Shown piece by piece: positions 13,901 through 26,072 of a DNA stretch of 64,000 nt (positions are counted from its first letter, which is position 1; the number at the start of each line of letters is the position of its first letter). The stretch comes from Rhynchopus sp. YZ270_cl-10. Its lineage: Eukaryota; Euglenozoa; Diplonemea; Diplonemida; Diplonemidae. The stretch is taken from the NCBI GenBank assembly GCA_964035575.1, contig OZ037851.1, positions 1,240,001 to 1,304,000 of the forward strand. Direction: 5' to 3'. Below the pieces are notes generated by a model that saw only the letters and a list, made by a program, of their open reading frames with translations, ran no database searches and was not told where the DNA came from. The position numbers and the translations under genes were made by a program.

Positions 13901-16900
13901 TGCGACGACGGCCGTTCGGAGTCTGTTTACGACTCGTGCAAAAACCAGATCTGTGTGGGTACGTTCCTCTGCACCGGCAAGGTGTGCGAACCGAAGCAAT
14001 GCCACGCAGGTGGAGTGTGCAACCCGAGCTCGGGCACCTGCGAATACGTTGCCTCCCCCGACAACACTGCGTGCGACGACGGCAGCCCGTTCTCCTTGGG
14101 TGACAAATGCGTTGCAGGTGAGTGCACTGGGGAGGTCAAATGCGACCGCGTCTGCCCCTCCGCCACGCAGTGCACCTACTTCTCGTGCTCGGACACAAAC
14201 GAATGTGTGTCCAAACAGAAGTTCGACAATACACCCTGCGACGACACCAACCCCCTCACGTCCGTCGACGTCTGCCTCTCTGGGAACTGTGTTGGGGTGG
14301 ACCTGTGTGTTGCAAACAAAAACAACTTCTGCACACCCGACGAGTGTCTGTCCATATCGACATGCGACCCAAGCAGCGGGAAGTGCATCCAGACCATCCA
14401 ACCCGACGGAACGCTGTGTGCGGCGAACCGCGGGTCCTGCACTCAAGGGGTCTGCCTGCTGACATCACTGTGCAACGGCACGCGCTGCAACACCACTGAT
14501 TCTTGCAAGATTCCGACGTGCGTTGCAGGGCTCTGTGCCCTTGAGGACCAGGTCGCAAACACACCGTGCTCGGATGGCAACCCCGACACGGTCTGGGACA
14601 CATGCCAGGAGGGTGTCTGCGTGGGACGCGACCTTTGTCTCAACGTTGTCTGCAACTCTGCGACGCAGTGCCGTGCCAATGGGGTGTGCAACCCGCAGAC
14701 AGGCCTGTGTTCGGAACCGCCCCTGCCAGAAGGCACTGCATGCAACGACGGCGTCTCGTCCACCACAACAGACGCGTGTCAAGCTGGTGCCTGTGTCGGT
14801 GTCGCGACGTGTGGCGACAAGCTCTGCTACCCCTCCACCCCTGACTGCAAAGTGGCCTCCTGCGAAGGCGTCTTTTGTGCAGAGCGCAACGCACCTAACG
14901 GCACCCTCTGCAACGACAACAACCCCCTCACGGTGCACGACGTGTGCCAGAGTGGTGCCTGCATCGGGACCGACCTCTGCCTCAACAAGAACTGCCAAAA
15001 GGAGTGCAACACTGGAGCATGCAACCAACAGACCGGCATCTGCGACTTCACCCCTGTTACGGATGGGACCGGCAGCTGTACAGACTTCTTGACAAGCACG
15101 ATGGGACGCTGTGTTGCTGGGAGGTGTGCACCAGATCTGTACTGCGGGACAACACAGTGTTTGCCCTCTGCGAAGACGTGCCGTGTACACGTGTGCGAGA
15201 CGGAGAACTGTGTTGAGAAGTTCCAGTTTGACGGGACGACGTGCAACGACAACAACGCCAGCACCGTGGAGGACCGTTGTGTAGGAGGTGCCTGCGTGGG
15301 AACGGACCTCTGCGCGAACACCGTCTGTGCGCAGGACCAATGCCAGCTCAAGGCGTGCAACCCGCAGACGGGGCTGTGCGTCGTTACGCAGCAGCTGCCC
15401 AATGACACACCGTGCAGCGATGACAACACCGAGACGGAGCCAGACCGATGCCAGAACGGAATGTGTGTCGGTACGCTGTTCTGCAACAACGTGCAGTGCC
15501 CTCAGTCCGATGATGCCTGTTTTGCGATGTCGTGTGTCGCGAATGTGTGCACAAAAGTGCAAAAGAGCCCGGGTACGCTCTGCTCTGATGGTGACCCAGC
15601 CAGCACACACGACACATGCAGTGCTGATGGGAAGTGCGTTGGAACCTCTAAGTGCGAGAACGTGAAGTGCACCTCGTCCAGCGCCTGCCACGATGCAGGC
15701 TTCTGCAACCCCTCCACGGGGCTGTGCACAGAGGTGCCCAAAGCAGACGGCACGGCATGCCTGCAGGGCGTGTGCCTGGCAGGTGGGTGCACCACCATCG
15801 CGTCGTGCACGACTGCAAACGACACGTGCCTGCCGCTGACTTCGCAGTGCCACTTCGCTTCGTGCGACGGGAACTCGGTCTGCATCAGAGACAACCTGAA
15901 GCCCGACAACACGCCGTGTACTGACAACAACCCACTTACATTCAACGACAAATGCATAGCTGGTGTTTGCCTTGGAGAGGACAAGTGTGCCAACATCATA
16001 TGCGAACAGAGGCCGTGCAAAGCACCTGGTATATGCAACGCTGTCTCCGGTGTGTGTGAATACAACAACCGTGAGGACGGTGCAGTGTGCGATGACATGA
16101 ACCCCGACACTGTCGATGAATGCCAGGCGGGTGTCTGCGTCGGGGTGCTGACCTGCAGTATGACGACGAAGTGCGCAGCCTTCGATGCCCGCTGCAAGCG
16201 TCCCGTCTGTGTGAACGACAACTGCGAGGAAGTGAACAAGCTCGACTTCACCCCCTGCGACGACAACGACCCGTTCACCCTCGATGACCACTGCAAGAAC
16301 GGTACCTGCGTCGGGTCCGCTAAGTGCTCCGACAACCAATGCGCCAGCACAGCACCCTACCCGTGCACGTCCACGGGCGGTGAGTGCAACCCTCTGACAG
16401 GCGTATGCACATATCCGCTGCTTGCGGACGGGACGGACTGCGACGGTGGCGGCAAGTGCGAGGCAGGGGTATGCGTCATAAGGAGCACATGCAACTCCGG
16501 GAAGGTGGTGTGTCCTGTGAACGGGCAATGCACCACGCCCGTGTGCGTGGACACACTGTGCGTCTTGGACAACAAGGAGGATGGCACGCCTTGCAACAAC
16601 TTCAACAAAACGACGGCTGACGCGTACTGTGTTCGTGGCGTGTGCACCACAACAGAGAGGTGCAGCAGTGTCACCTGTGCGCCCTCCAACACGTTGATGC
16701 AATGTGTGGAGCCGCCTGTGTGCGAGGCAAGCTCTGGGACATGCGTTGCGAACAACCGTCCAGAAGGTACGCCCTGTGACGACGGGAGTGCAACCTCAGA
16801 AAGTGATATGTGCTCTGCAGGCAACTGCATCGGTGCCGTGCCGTGTGGGGGAAGAACGTGCACACCGCTGTCCTCCTGCGAGGCTGTTAGCTGCGTTAAC

Positions 16901-19900
16901 GACGAATGCGTCGCTACACCACTCTCGGACGTACCCTGCAACGACAACAACCGCGCTACAGTGAACGACTACTGCCACTCCGGTGTGTGCGTGGGTGTCG
17001 ACCTCTGCGAGGGGACAACATGTGCAACAGTCGATGCGTGCCACACCACCACGTGCAATGCATTGACTGGCGCCTGCGAGCAGATACCCACACCCTTCAA
17101 CGGCCCGTGCGACGACAACAACATCAACACGTTGAACGACACCTGCCACTCAGGGGTGTGCTACGGCGCCCTGCAATGTCCTGACCCGCAGCAGCCCACC
17201 TTCAACCTCTCCTGCGTAACGGACAACCCCTGCATGCTTGCGGTCTGCCACACAACGAATGGGTGCACTGTGCAGAACCGTCCGAGTGGCTCTTCTTGTA
17301 ACGATAACGACCCTGCAACCTCGGACGACACCTGCACGGATGGGGTGTGCAAGGGGACAAACAAGTGCGAAAACATCAAGTGCACGATCCTCTCCACGTG
17401 CCACCACCTGGGCGTGTGCAACCCGCTGACAGGCGAGTGCAGCAATCCTCTCCTGAGCAACGGGACCTTCTGCGACAACTCGCGTGAGCGGCAGTGCTTC
17501 CTGGGGACGTGTGTGTCCACACGGGTGTGCAGCCATGCTCCTGCACCTCTTAGCTTCTGCCTGGCAGCTGACCCACGCTGCGTTGACTCGACGTGCGAGC
17601 TCGGCACATGCAAGTCCTCCAACAAGGCTGACTTCGAAGTCTGCGACGACGGCATCGCCGCTACGCACAACGACCGCTGCATGTCGGGCACGTGTGTCGG
17701 CGACTACGTTCCGTGCAGCGCGTCGCAGTGCCAGCAAGTGCCCAGGGCATGCAAGATATTCGACACCTGCGACAGCCACGGTGCGTGCGTCTTCACGGAT
17801 GCGGCCGATTACTCGCCGTGCGATGACGGCAACCAGCCCACGACATCGCACTGCCTTGCGGGCGTGTGCATCAGCACAGCTACATGTGGTGGAAATGCAT
17901 GTGTCTCGAAGTCGCAGTGCACAACACCGTATTGCGATGTCCTTGCGTGCAAGTACCAGAACAAGGATGACGGTACGTTGTGCGACGACGGGAAGGCGCT
18001 GACCCAGTCCGACAAATGCATTGGCGGGGTGTGTGTCGGCACGCCACGCTGCCAGAACCGGGTGTGCGGCTTCCTCAGCACATGCTACGAGCAGGGTGTG
18101 TGCAGCCCCCTCACAGGGCAGTGCGAGTACGCAAAGAAGCCCACCGGGACCACCTGCGACGACCTGCGTGCTGAGACAACAGACGACCAGTGTCGGGAAG
18201 GGTCGTGTGAGGGGCTGCTCGTCTGCGGGGGCACTGCGTGTGGCTTCCCTGCATCGCAGTGCAAGCAGATGACGTGCAGCGGGTCACTCTGCATTGAAGG
18301 GGACAAGGCTGCGGGCACGATCTGCAACGACAACAACCCGTCTACCGAGGGTGATGTGTGTACGGTGGGTGTGTGCAGGGGGCTCTTCCCTACGTGCGCC
18401 AATGGCACGTTGCTTGACGAGGCGAAGCCTTCGCAGTGCCAGCAGAAGGACAACGCTGCAGAGGTGTTCTGCCCCTTTGGCGTGTGCGGGGAGCAGAGCT
18501 GCTGCAAGAAGTGTGCCGAGTATACTGTCGCAAGCTGCCACTGCGGGGAGCTTGTTCTGTCGTCAGAGCTGACGACGTGCCCTTCGACTGCAGATGGAGG
18601 GTGCACCACTGGGCTGTGCTGCTCCCCAGGGCTCACAACGGTTGTCACAAAGTTCACCTCAAACCAGCCCGCGTCACAGCAGAACGCCATGAGCACTGTG
18701 ATCAAGCAAAGCGTTGGCGACGCTGTCGGCCTCGCACCGTCGTACATCACAGACGTCGCTGTGTTTGACGAAGGCTCGCAGAAGAGCAGAGTGGAGGTCA
18801 CCATCTCAAGCAGGCCCACCTACGCTGCGCCTACCTCAGCCGACTTTGCTGTCACCATCCAGCAGAAGGTGGTTACGAACCTGGCGGGGCTTACGCGCAA
18901 CCACGGATTCACTTCAGCACTGACCATACCATTGGATGTTAATCACAACTTTTCAACAGTGTTGGTGAACCTAACTGTGTCGGGCACAACAGGCAAGGTG
19001 CAGCAGAGAATCGAGAGCGGAGAGCTGTTGAGTGCAGTCTCGCAGGCTACCGGTGTCCCGCCGTCGAAGATCCTCGGTCTGCGTGCGATACCTGCAGACT
19101 CAAGCGACTCTGCGCAGATCATTGAGTTGACGGCACGTCCTTGCGGCCTTTCCAACGACGAAGCGAGCAGCTTCATCACCACCAACCTTGGCGCAGAAAT
19201 GCGCAAGGGTGCCAGCGGCGCGCTGTCGCTGCTGGGACACCCTCTCCTTGCCACAACAACGAACACAGACTTCCCGACTGTGTACGCAACGCTGTCCGTG
19301 GAGGTGCAGTTCACCGAGGACAAGCGCACTGCGCTGCAGGCTGCCATGCTCTTCTATGTGCAGGGGGTGGGTGCGAACCTGATCGACTTCTGTGCGAGCA
19401 ACTTCACCGCCAGTGGTAAGGAGGTGACGCGCATGGAGGGCAAGTTTGCTGACTTCTCGGGTGCGTGGAGTGCAGATGAGCTGTCAAACGTTCTGCGCAA
19501 GGCCGTGCTCAAGAACAAGTTCCAGTACGCAGGTGTCACACCGCTGAACATACAAGCAGAGGCAACGACAGGCGACTGCGCCACAGGCACGCCGTGTGGC
19601 TGCAACCAGCGCTGCATCGATGCTGACGCGACAACGAACAACGACTTCAAATGCGCCTGCCGGTACCCCTACCAACAGGGTGTGAACCAGAACACACCTG
19701 TGCTGCAGTGTGGGGCAAGTGAGCTGGAGGCCCTTGATACCACAGTGTCCACTGCGAACACAACAAGCGCATACGACTTCGCAACACAGCTGAAGGCAGT
19801 CATCTCCACACTTGCGAACAGCGAAACCCTCTACGGCGATGGTGCGTGGCTTGCGGATGTCCTCAGTCTTGCACAGAAGATTACTGCGACGCACACAGAG

Positions 19901-22509
19901 AAGGACGGGAAGAACCCCGAGGCCACGCTTGTGGGTGTCGCGGACTCGGTGTCCCAGCAGCAGTACTACCTCTACCAGAGATGCTGCTCTGCGGCTGCCT
20001 TGCAGCGTGAGGAGGGGAGCTGCTGCGGCGACTTGACAGACGAGAACACTGTCAAGACGACGGCGGCTGACGTTGTTGCACTTCTCTCGAGTGTGCGCAG
20101 CACGTACGGCGTGGCGTCGTCACCTCCTAGGGGCGCACCGGAGGACGCGTTCGAGACTGCACCATACACAGTGTGCGACTCGGAAGGCTGCATTGAGGAT
20201 AGAGAAGACAACGTGGCCAACAGGCAGGCCACGGCACAACTGGCACGGCAGTACTTCGCCATTCTTCACGACATGAACGAGCTGGTGTGCAGCGCGCTGT
20301 CGGGGTCGCCCGACTCGTCACTCTCATCGCAGTCGAGCGCCGAGTTCTACATTGCTGCTGCCATCCTGCAGAACTCCAACAACGCTCTGGCTGCTGCCAA
20401 TGCGAACTCCTTTTCTATCACACAGGACTTCAGCCTCGTCTTCACTGCCGAAACCTTTGCCAGCGGCACGCTCTGCAGAAGCCTTGTTGCAAGCCTGACA
20501 CACAGCAGACTCGAAGGTGACGGCACACCACACCTCCAGCCTGAGGGCCCTGTGGCAGGCATCCGCTACTCACGCGACCGCTCGCAGACGGGCTTTAGCT
20601 TGGCCTACACGTTTGATGTGACGATGCGGAAGAAGGTGTCGAATGGTGACTACACACCACTACGGTGGAGCGACACTGCCACTGAGTGGGAGGACAGATA
20701 CGCGATCAAGGCCTCGGATGATGCGTTTGTGACGGCAGAGTTCTCGGGGGCGGTGGAGAACGGCGTGCAGACGTCGCGTGGTGCAAGCGTCTTGGAGGTG
20801 CAGAACAGCGAAGCGCTGTCGTACTTCGGCGTCTCCGAGTATGCGATGCCTGACGACGACTGCTTCGCCTGCATCGCACTGCCCATTGTGTGGGGTTTCG
20901 CGCTCATCGTCTTCGTCATCGGGCTGGTCATCGCTAAGTACTGCAGACAGCTCAAATCCCTTGAAGCACCTCCCGTCATCTCCAATCGAAAGAAGTTCCT
21001 TTTGCACCACATCTGGACCAGATGCTTCTTGAACTCGTCTATTGGGTTTGAGCAGGGCCCACTTCATAAGGGCATCACTGTTGCGTTTGTTGTTGTTTTT
21101 ACGTGGTGCTTGATGGCGGTGTTTTATGAAAACGACACTGAACGCTACGACTGGGATGTGGACATGGACCTATGGCCTTTGTGGGGTGTCATTGGTGGGC
21201 TGGTTGCGACTCTTACTGCAGCCTGCTTTGAGTTCTCTGCGGTCACGACCGACACCACAAACGCAGTTAAGATCGGTCTGTTTGCAGTAAAGCTGATGGT
21301 GCTTGCAGGCATGACGCTTCTGATGTACCTCCACACCTCCAACTACAACACCGCAAACCAAGAGGAACGCTACGTCTACAGCTTCATCGTAGCCCTCCTC
21401 AGCCACATCCTCATCTTCGAAGCGCTAAGATGCCTCATCATGTATGTCTCCCCAAGGCAAGCAGAGTCTTGGATCTCTCAAACCTTCTTTTTTTTCCTAA
21501 CAAGGTGTGATCTGGGGTGAGGAAGCGTTCCAACTTTTCAACCTCTTCCCCAATTTACCTTTCACGCCTTTTTTACCCTCCCCCGTTTTAGAATCAACAG
21601 AGAGTGTACGTTAAGATTTCCTAACACGTAGTGTATTAAGAAACTAGACAAGAAAGCCAACGTTCAGATCTTGTATAACAGTATTTCCCCTTGAATCCTT
21701 TATTTTATGATCCATGCCGACAACACAGCTTCATTTATTGAAATGAACTGAAAGTATATGAATCTAATTATTTTTTGACCCCAAAAAAAGCCCTCACAAA
21801 CCAAACCCACCCTATTACAGGATATCTGTCAACAGAAGGGCCAGAGGGCCGTTGTCGCATTCCCCCGCCCCTTACGAGAATGTCGACCGCCATGAGATGT
21901 ATGTTCCTCTCTTCCACCCCCAGCACCCTCCCACTCCGCAAGGGCCCCTTTATCTTTAGACCGTAAGAGTTATTGCATCTGTTTGTGCTAACCTGCATTT
22001 GGCTGACATCGTACAGTGGGCCTGAGGGTGCCTACATCACTACCATTTTTTCTTCTTCTTCAAGATGCGTTTTTGTGCACTTTCTTCACCTCTTCTCCTA
22101 CTCCTACAGGGCACCGCGAACACCGGAGAACAATTCCTTTGCCCTGCCTGCTGTGGAAGTGCCCCATCATGAGGCTGCTTTCATGCCGTCCATTGTTGAG
22201 ACACAAAGCCTGCTTCCCCCTGTGGGTGTGTTGCATGGCGAGCATGTTTTGAACTCTGGTATCTTTGATAAGCCTGCGATGCCATCCGTTGTTGGTGGGC
22301 GTGGTGCAGGTGCAGGTGTAGGTGCAGGTCCGTCCACCATCACAACCTCGTCCATGCGTGCAGGTCAGCAACCCAACGCCCCCGCAAGAAGCTTTGGATC
22401 GCTCGCGAATCCCCTCCAGGATACCTCCTTTGTCCCTGCAATGGGTCTCGCAGATGTCGAGCCGGTGTCAAATATGTTTACCCAATATAGTGAAAAACCG
22501 AGGGTATAG
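2..22509 (+). CDS. Giant multi-domain cysteine-rich membrane protein, gene 1 (5' partial)
   Basis: The reading frame is open from the left edge, so the true start and any signal peptide lie outside the window. Proposed exons are 2-21516, 21821-21898 and 22110-22509; their sum (21,993 nt) is a whole number of codons, about 7,330 residues plus stop. The junctions are GG|GTGAGG..TTACAG and AT|GTATGT..CTACAG. A donor at 21505 (AAG|GTGTGA) also keeps frame. Order of parts: cadherin-like modules (to about nt 4930), sushi-like and CC modules (to about 6260), a long CDDGN-type cysteine array (to about 18390), an alpha/beta juxtamembrane region with an EGF-like module (to about 20860), at least five hydrophobic helices (20860-21460), then a Pro/Ser-rich tail. 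The likely role, an adhesion or receptor protein at the cell surface, is inferred from architecture. The long exon is seen directly; the two tail exons are inferred from splice signals and matching phase. Confidence 0.8.
4931..6260 (+). other. Sushi-like and double-Cys (CC) modules of gene 1
   Basis: Two or three short modules resemble the 6-Cys sushi-like unit that fills the N-terminus of gene 2 (for example C-S-N-G near nt 5128, then E-x-C-E-P-T-C near 5200). They are followed by a run of about six roughly 35-45 residue modules with the signature G-C-x-x-x-x-C-C-x-x-x-C (near nt 5610-6250). A similar CC module recurs at the other end of the array (nt 18388-18630), and in gene 2 near 39700-39835 and 45600-45820. 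I do not recognise a named family for the CC module. The spacing suggests small disulfide-rich knots that punctuate or cap the arrays. Confidence 0.5.
6261..18390 (+). repeat. CDDGN-type cysteine module array of gene 1
   Basis: This is about 12.1 kb of tandem modules of roughly 45-52 residues, on the order of 80 by length. The consensus tail is D-G-T-x-C-D-D-x-N-x-x-T-x-N-D-x-C-x-x-G followed by x-C-x-G-x-x-x-C. Two subtypes tend to alternate: a longer one with S-x-Q-C-H..G-x-C-x-x-x-T-G-x-C, and a shorter one without the second loop. No stop or recognisable intron interrupts it. Similar repeats (CTASDQCH..GTCDPATG..CDDGNACT) are known to me from secreted proteins of myxobacteria and other delta-proteobacteria. 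The asparagine/aspartate-rich loop could bind calcium, but that is inference. Confidence 0.75.
18391..20860 (+). other. Juxtamembrane alpha/beta, EGF-like and helical region of gene 1
   Basis: Three stretches (near nt 18640-18900, 18950-19200 and 19270-19500) share an alternating strand/helix pattern that includes 'G-V/L-x-P-S-x-I' after a helix, as in SEA-like or ferredoxin-like folds. An EGF-like 6-Cys module follows (near 19573-19720: T-G-T-P-C-G-C-N-Q-R-C then F-K-C-A-C). Next come long Ala/Ser/Gln-rich helices, then a beta-rich stretch with two tryptophans (near 20665-20690) just before the first membrane helix. That placement is where GAIN/GPS domains sit in polycystins and adhesion GPCRs, but the GPS cysteines and the H-L-T cleavage motif are absent. 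Gene 2 has a shorter version of the same alpha/beta plus EGF layout. Confidence 0.45.
20860..21460 (+). other. Multi-pass membrane domain of gene 1
   Basis: Hydrophobic helices are visible near nt 20869-20935, 21067-21130, 21173-21243, 21265-21335 and 21372-21450. The basic loop after helix 1 (NRKKFLLHHIW) and helix 2 ending in A-V-F-Y-E-N recall the polycystin-1 type segment, where a helix ends in 'NAMFYG' and is followed by a G-x-x-x-x-x-L helix. The similarity is suggestive, not proven. Polycystin-1 proteins have eleven helices; only five are seen here before the splice donor. Confidence 0.5.
21517..21820 (+). other. Intron 1 of gene 1 (proposed)
   Basis: The donor is GTGAGG and the acceptor is CTATTACAG. 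It joins phase 2 to phase 2, and retention would stop translation at once. A possible extra 12-nt microexon (21592-21603, after CCCGTTTTAG) would not change the frame. An alternative donor lies 12 nt upstream (21505). Confidence 0.5.
21899..22109 (+). other. Intron 2 of gene 1 (proposed)
   Basis: The donor GTATGTTCC matches the cyclophilin donors, and the acceptor is CTACTCCTACAG. The split codon AT|G gives Met and keeps the downstream frame open to 22509. A competing donor at 21963 (GTAAGA) would need a different upstream frame. Confidence 0.5.
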
Positions 22510-22561
22510 GTGATGGGGCGTGAGGTCTGTACCACCGAGTCTTTTATCGGTATTCAATTCT

Positions 22562-22567
22562 AATAAA
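22562..22567 (+). terminator. Poly(A) signal of gene 1
   Basis: AATAAA lies 53 nt after the proposed stop codon and is followed by a T-run (22575-22585). This fits a short 3' UTR and supports 22509 as the gene end. Confidence 0.5.
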
Positions 22568-23953
22568 CTACCGTGTTTTTTTTTTGTACTTTTCCCTCCT
22601 TCAGGGGGGCGTTTTCTCGATAGCAATTACGTTTTTTTAGCTTTCCTTTTTGAGGGTGACTAAGCACGAGAGGCTTAGGGTCATCTTATAATCTTTTTTG
22701 GTGTTTTCATCTGTCCTGGTACCGTGTGTGGGTAGGTCGGCAGTAGTAGCATCGACTTTGCTTTTCTTACGGTGACAGCTCAAGACAATCAGATGAGATC
22801 TGATTGTTAGTCATTTTTAGTGCTTTTGTCGTGTTGTTTTGGTGAGATGTTTTTGCACACCTTTTCTCGTCTCTTTTAGGAAAAAAACAACTATGTACTT
22901 CATTCAGTAGCCGAGATGTGTGTTGTGCTGGGAAGGGAAATGGGGGGAGGGGACAATAGCAAAACCTAGATTCCAAATACCACAAAGAAGCAGGCTGCCT
23001 TATCGGGGCAGCATTTTTTTTGTCATATATGTGTGGTGATAGATCCTTTTATGTTGTGGTGCTAGGCGCCAAATTCGCTTCATTTTTTGGCCACTTTCAA
23101 CTTCTCTTACTTTTCTTAAGGGACCCTTTTTCCAAAATATTCTCAGTTAGGGTGCTCTTTGTTACCCCCCCCACGGTGTGTCTTTGCGTTTTCCTCAAAT
23201 ATTTTCCCCCGTGATAGTAGTCTAAAATGAAGATTTTCTTCAATATTTTTTTAGTTGGATGGGTATGGTGATACTGTGTCATTATCACCAACCATTCTTT
23301 TTCCAAGGGTGATTAAGCCAGGCTTCACAAAAAAGATTGATGAATAACCAATGTTCAAAACATTAAGTAATCTAATCAGACTAAGCCAGGCTTAGGTCCA
23401 TCTTATGAACCTTTTCTTATGTGTTTTGAGGCGTTCACTTTCGGCTTCTCTTCCTGTCTTTATCGCAATATTTATGTTCACAGAAACGATATTAATTTTT
23501 TTTGGGGGTATCTTTTCATACAAGGCCTATAGCCTATAGTCGTTGATGTGCACGAGAGGTGTGTCCATCTGTTTATTTTGTTCAATTTCATGTGTTCCGT
23601 TGATATTCTCAGTTCGGTATTTCTCTTTTAGTAACTGCCAAGGCAGGCGCTTTAAAAACAAAATCGTTTTGTATTTGGTGTCATTCACCTCCGAGCGATT
23701 TTTTTAAAAGCATTTACGTTACAGTCTTCCTCCCATTTACGATACGATTTGGGCTTGAGTTCCATTTGACAATTTTGTCCTTTTTTTTGGTATATCTCTT
23801 CATTCTTTGCTGTGCGATAACGATTGTTGATCAAGGTGCCTAAGCACAGAGAGTCTTATTAGGTTAACCCAAACCTACAGTAGAAATTCAGAAAACTAAA
23901 CAAAAAAAAATCTACAACAAACCCCCCCCCCCCCCCCCCCGGCTTCGCAAATA
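22568..23953. other. AT-rich spacer without recognisable genes
   Basis: There is no ORF with coding character. The spacer contains three or four copies of a dispersed hairpin motif (near 22655, 23306, 23379 and 23837) and ends in a 19-nt C-run (23922-23940) directly next to a transposon terminus. Confidence 0.6.
22655..22694 (+). repeat. Dispersed CTAAGC/GCTTAG hairpin motif
   Basis: GGTGACTAAGCACGAGAGGC is followed by TTAGGGTCATCTTAT; CTAAGC pairs with GCTTAG across a 7-nt loop. Related copies lie near 23379 (CTAAGCC-A-GGCTTAG), 23837, 54260, 60063, 60240 and 61587, usually followed by 'TCATCTTA'. The copies differ in loop but keep the stem, which suggests structure-level conservation or a short mobile repeat. 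Confidence 0.5.
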
Positions 23954-23980
23954 CACGGCGGGGTCCACACACCCGAGGGT

Positions 23981-24108
23981 CCGTAAATTTTACGGACCCT
24001 CATTACGGACCCTCAAGTGCGGACCCGGGTCCGTAATTACGGACCCTAGGGTCCGTAATTACGTACCCTAGGGTCCGTAATTACGGACCCTAGGGTACGT
24101 AATTACGT
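23981..24108. repeat. Left subterminal palindrome array
   Basis: Units of GGGTCCGTAATTACGGACCC and the variant GGGTACGTAATTACGTACCC overlap head-to-tail through a central CCTAGGG. The arrangement can fold into long hairpins and resembles binding-site arrays of CACTA transposases. Confidence 0.7.
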
Positions 24109-24235
24109 GGTCTAAGGTGGGAAATCACTGTTTGGATGTGTGACTGCTGGTCGAAAAGCCCTGGGAGCAAACCGAGTGGTACACAGGTACCACATGATAG
24201 ACCATGATCATGTGGGCCTATCCCAAGTTACATAC

Positions 24236-25680
24236 CGAAAAAAGTCGTGAGCTCGGTTAGTTGTCAAAGACGTCTTCCACCATGCACTGAGGAGATAATG
24301 ATCCAACAATTTACAAGAAAGATTACTTAACCTACTGCTGGAGTTGCCAGGTCGTAGTAACACACAAAGTGTGCCTCCGTTCGGGAAGACCGGATATTCT
24401 AGAGACCAAAAAGGCCTCAAGAATATCTTCCGGTAGTCAAGGTATAACCGAGTGAACGGCCCAAGACCCCCGTGGAGAAGTTAAATGTTGTAATGCTATC
24501 AAGTACAAACTGCGAACACTGTCTTACCCTCCTCAATACATGGTGGAATATGTCTTTGACAACAAACCGAGCTCAAGAGTTTTTAAACTTCCCTGAGGGA
24601 ATGCGAGACGCAAAATTTACCACCAGACCCTGTCTTCGTGCACCTTCGGTGCAACGCTGCAGACAGGCCAAACTGCGTTGGACTCAGAGGAATGCCTGCT
24701 GTGCAGTGTATCAATGAGAACCAAGTCCCAGCAACAAGGGGCGCCTTTTGGCGGGCGTTGTTGAGGGTGTTTGGGGTGCAAAGTTTTCCACAATTTTGAT
24801 GCGCGGGTACAGAAGTGTTGTCTTGTTCTTTCATCTTTAGGAATGTAAATGTCAATCGCGTTTAACTACCACTAGGGCTTGTTCAGTGAACCCACAAGGG
24901 GTCGAAGGGGGTTGGTTATCCCATAGCTATCAAAGGTTGTGTCGACCAGGCTAAACCACTATGTTACGCTGTACGTTGTTAAATCCGAAGAAATAACACT
25001 TTAGCAGCCGCAGGAAGTTTGCTAAAAAGAGTGCCTCACGCTACACAAACCACCACCCGCGATTGACTTAGATGTTATAACAAAGAGAATTCAGAACAAA
25101 ACAACACCCTGCCCCATACACACTAAATTGTCATGCTTCAAGAGCATGCCTGGGCCAAAATTACTGTTGACCAAAAAGGCAACAAGACCACCCACAAGGA
25201 GTGTAAATTGTGCACTGGTTTTCTGGGGGAACGCAATATTTTCTTGTGTCTAGTCCTCCGCAAGCAGAGGACAGACTTTCCGGAAGGTTTCCAAAGTCGA
25301 ATTTCTTGCACTAGCTATGCTCCCTTGGTTAATGGCTATAGCAGTGACTGACTAAGTGTACCCACCCCCCTCCACCCAGATCTTCGTCCGCAAACTCAGA
25401 ATAGATTGATGCGGGTAGATTTTGAGTTGTTGAATGTCGGACCGCGGTGAAGCTTCTCATCGCAATCGCGGGTGCAGTTCAGACTTCACGATCCTGTGAT
25501 AAGTGTAAATGTGGGGTGTGATTAAGTTATGGTATACAAACGTAGTAGTCGGGAAAGGTGAGGTTAATAAAAAAGGCTATTTATTGCCGTGAAATAAGAT
25601 AGATTTTTTCCACGCTACAGGTCGAGAGAGTGACCTGCTGCACAAATGGTTCGAGTGAAGCGAGGTGAATTATGTGAAGC
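24236..25680 (+). repeat. Dispersed repeat family R, copy A
   Basis: This stretch starts at GAAAAAAGTCGTGA and recurs inverted at about 62320-63790 (copy C) and truncated at 26588-26940 (copy B). By eye the copies are near-identical over long stretches, with one roughly 70-bp replaced block (A 24560-24620 against C 63365-63440). A short frame at 25133 reads HAWAKIT..GNK..HKECKLC, which faintly resembles a BED-type zinc finger of hAT transposases. The frame is short and its copy C counterpart is shifted, so this is at best a decayed transposase remnant. Confidence 0.65.
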
Positions 25681-26072
25681 AGGTAACGAGCGCCTGTGGA
25701 ACCAAATAGAAACGTAACACTCATCACACGATAAAACCCATGGGAGAGGTTGTGGTGAAACGCACACACCTCGACCTGAGGAGTGGCTCTGCAGCGCGGT
25801 TCGTCCCCAGAACCGCAAGTGTGTTCAAAATGCTTTGTTTCTATTTCCTCCTTCATGTCATGAGGTGACACAAAATGATTGGTGCGTAAAAAAATAGCTA
25901 TTTAATAGTGTGAACATTACGCGTTTATTTCGAGTTGAAAACACGAACAAGTTGAAATATGCGGCATTTTTTTGTTCAATCTTCACTAGTAACTGAAAGT
26001 TAAACATAATTACATACCTTGTCTTCCCCGTAACCTGCGCCTTCGCTGCTTTTAAGGTGCTTTCTCTGGGTG

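Noticed and set aside
20665-20860. Functional GPS autoproteolysis site in gene 1
   Set aside because: The four cysteines and the H-L-T/S motif that define GPS are absent; only two tryptophans and the position are reminiscent.
21775-21966. 63-codon frame as a separate small gene
   Set aside because: It is in a different frame from the one that joins gene 1 exons in phase, and its first part lies upstream of the acceptor at 21820.
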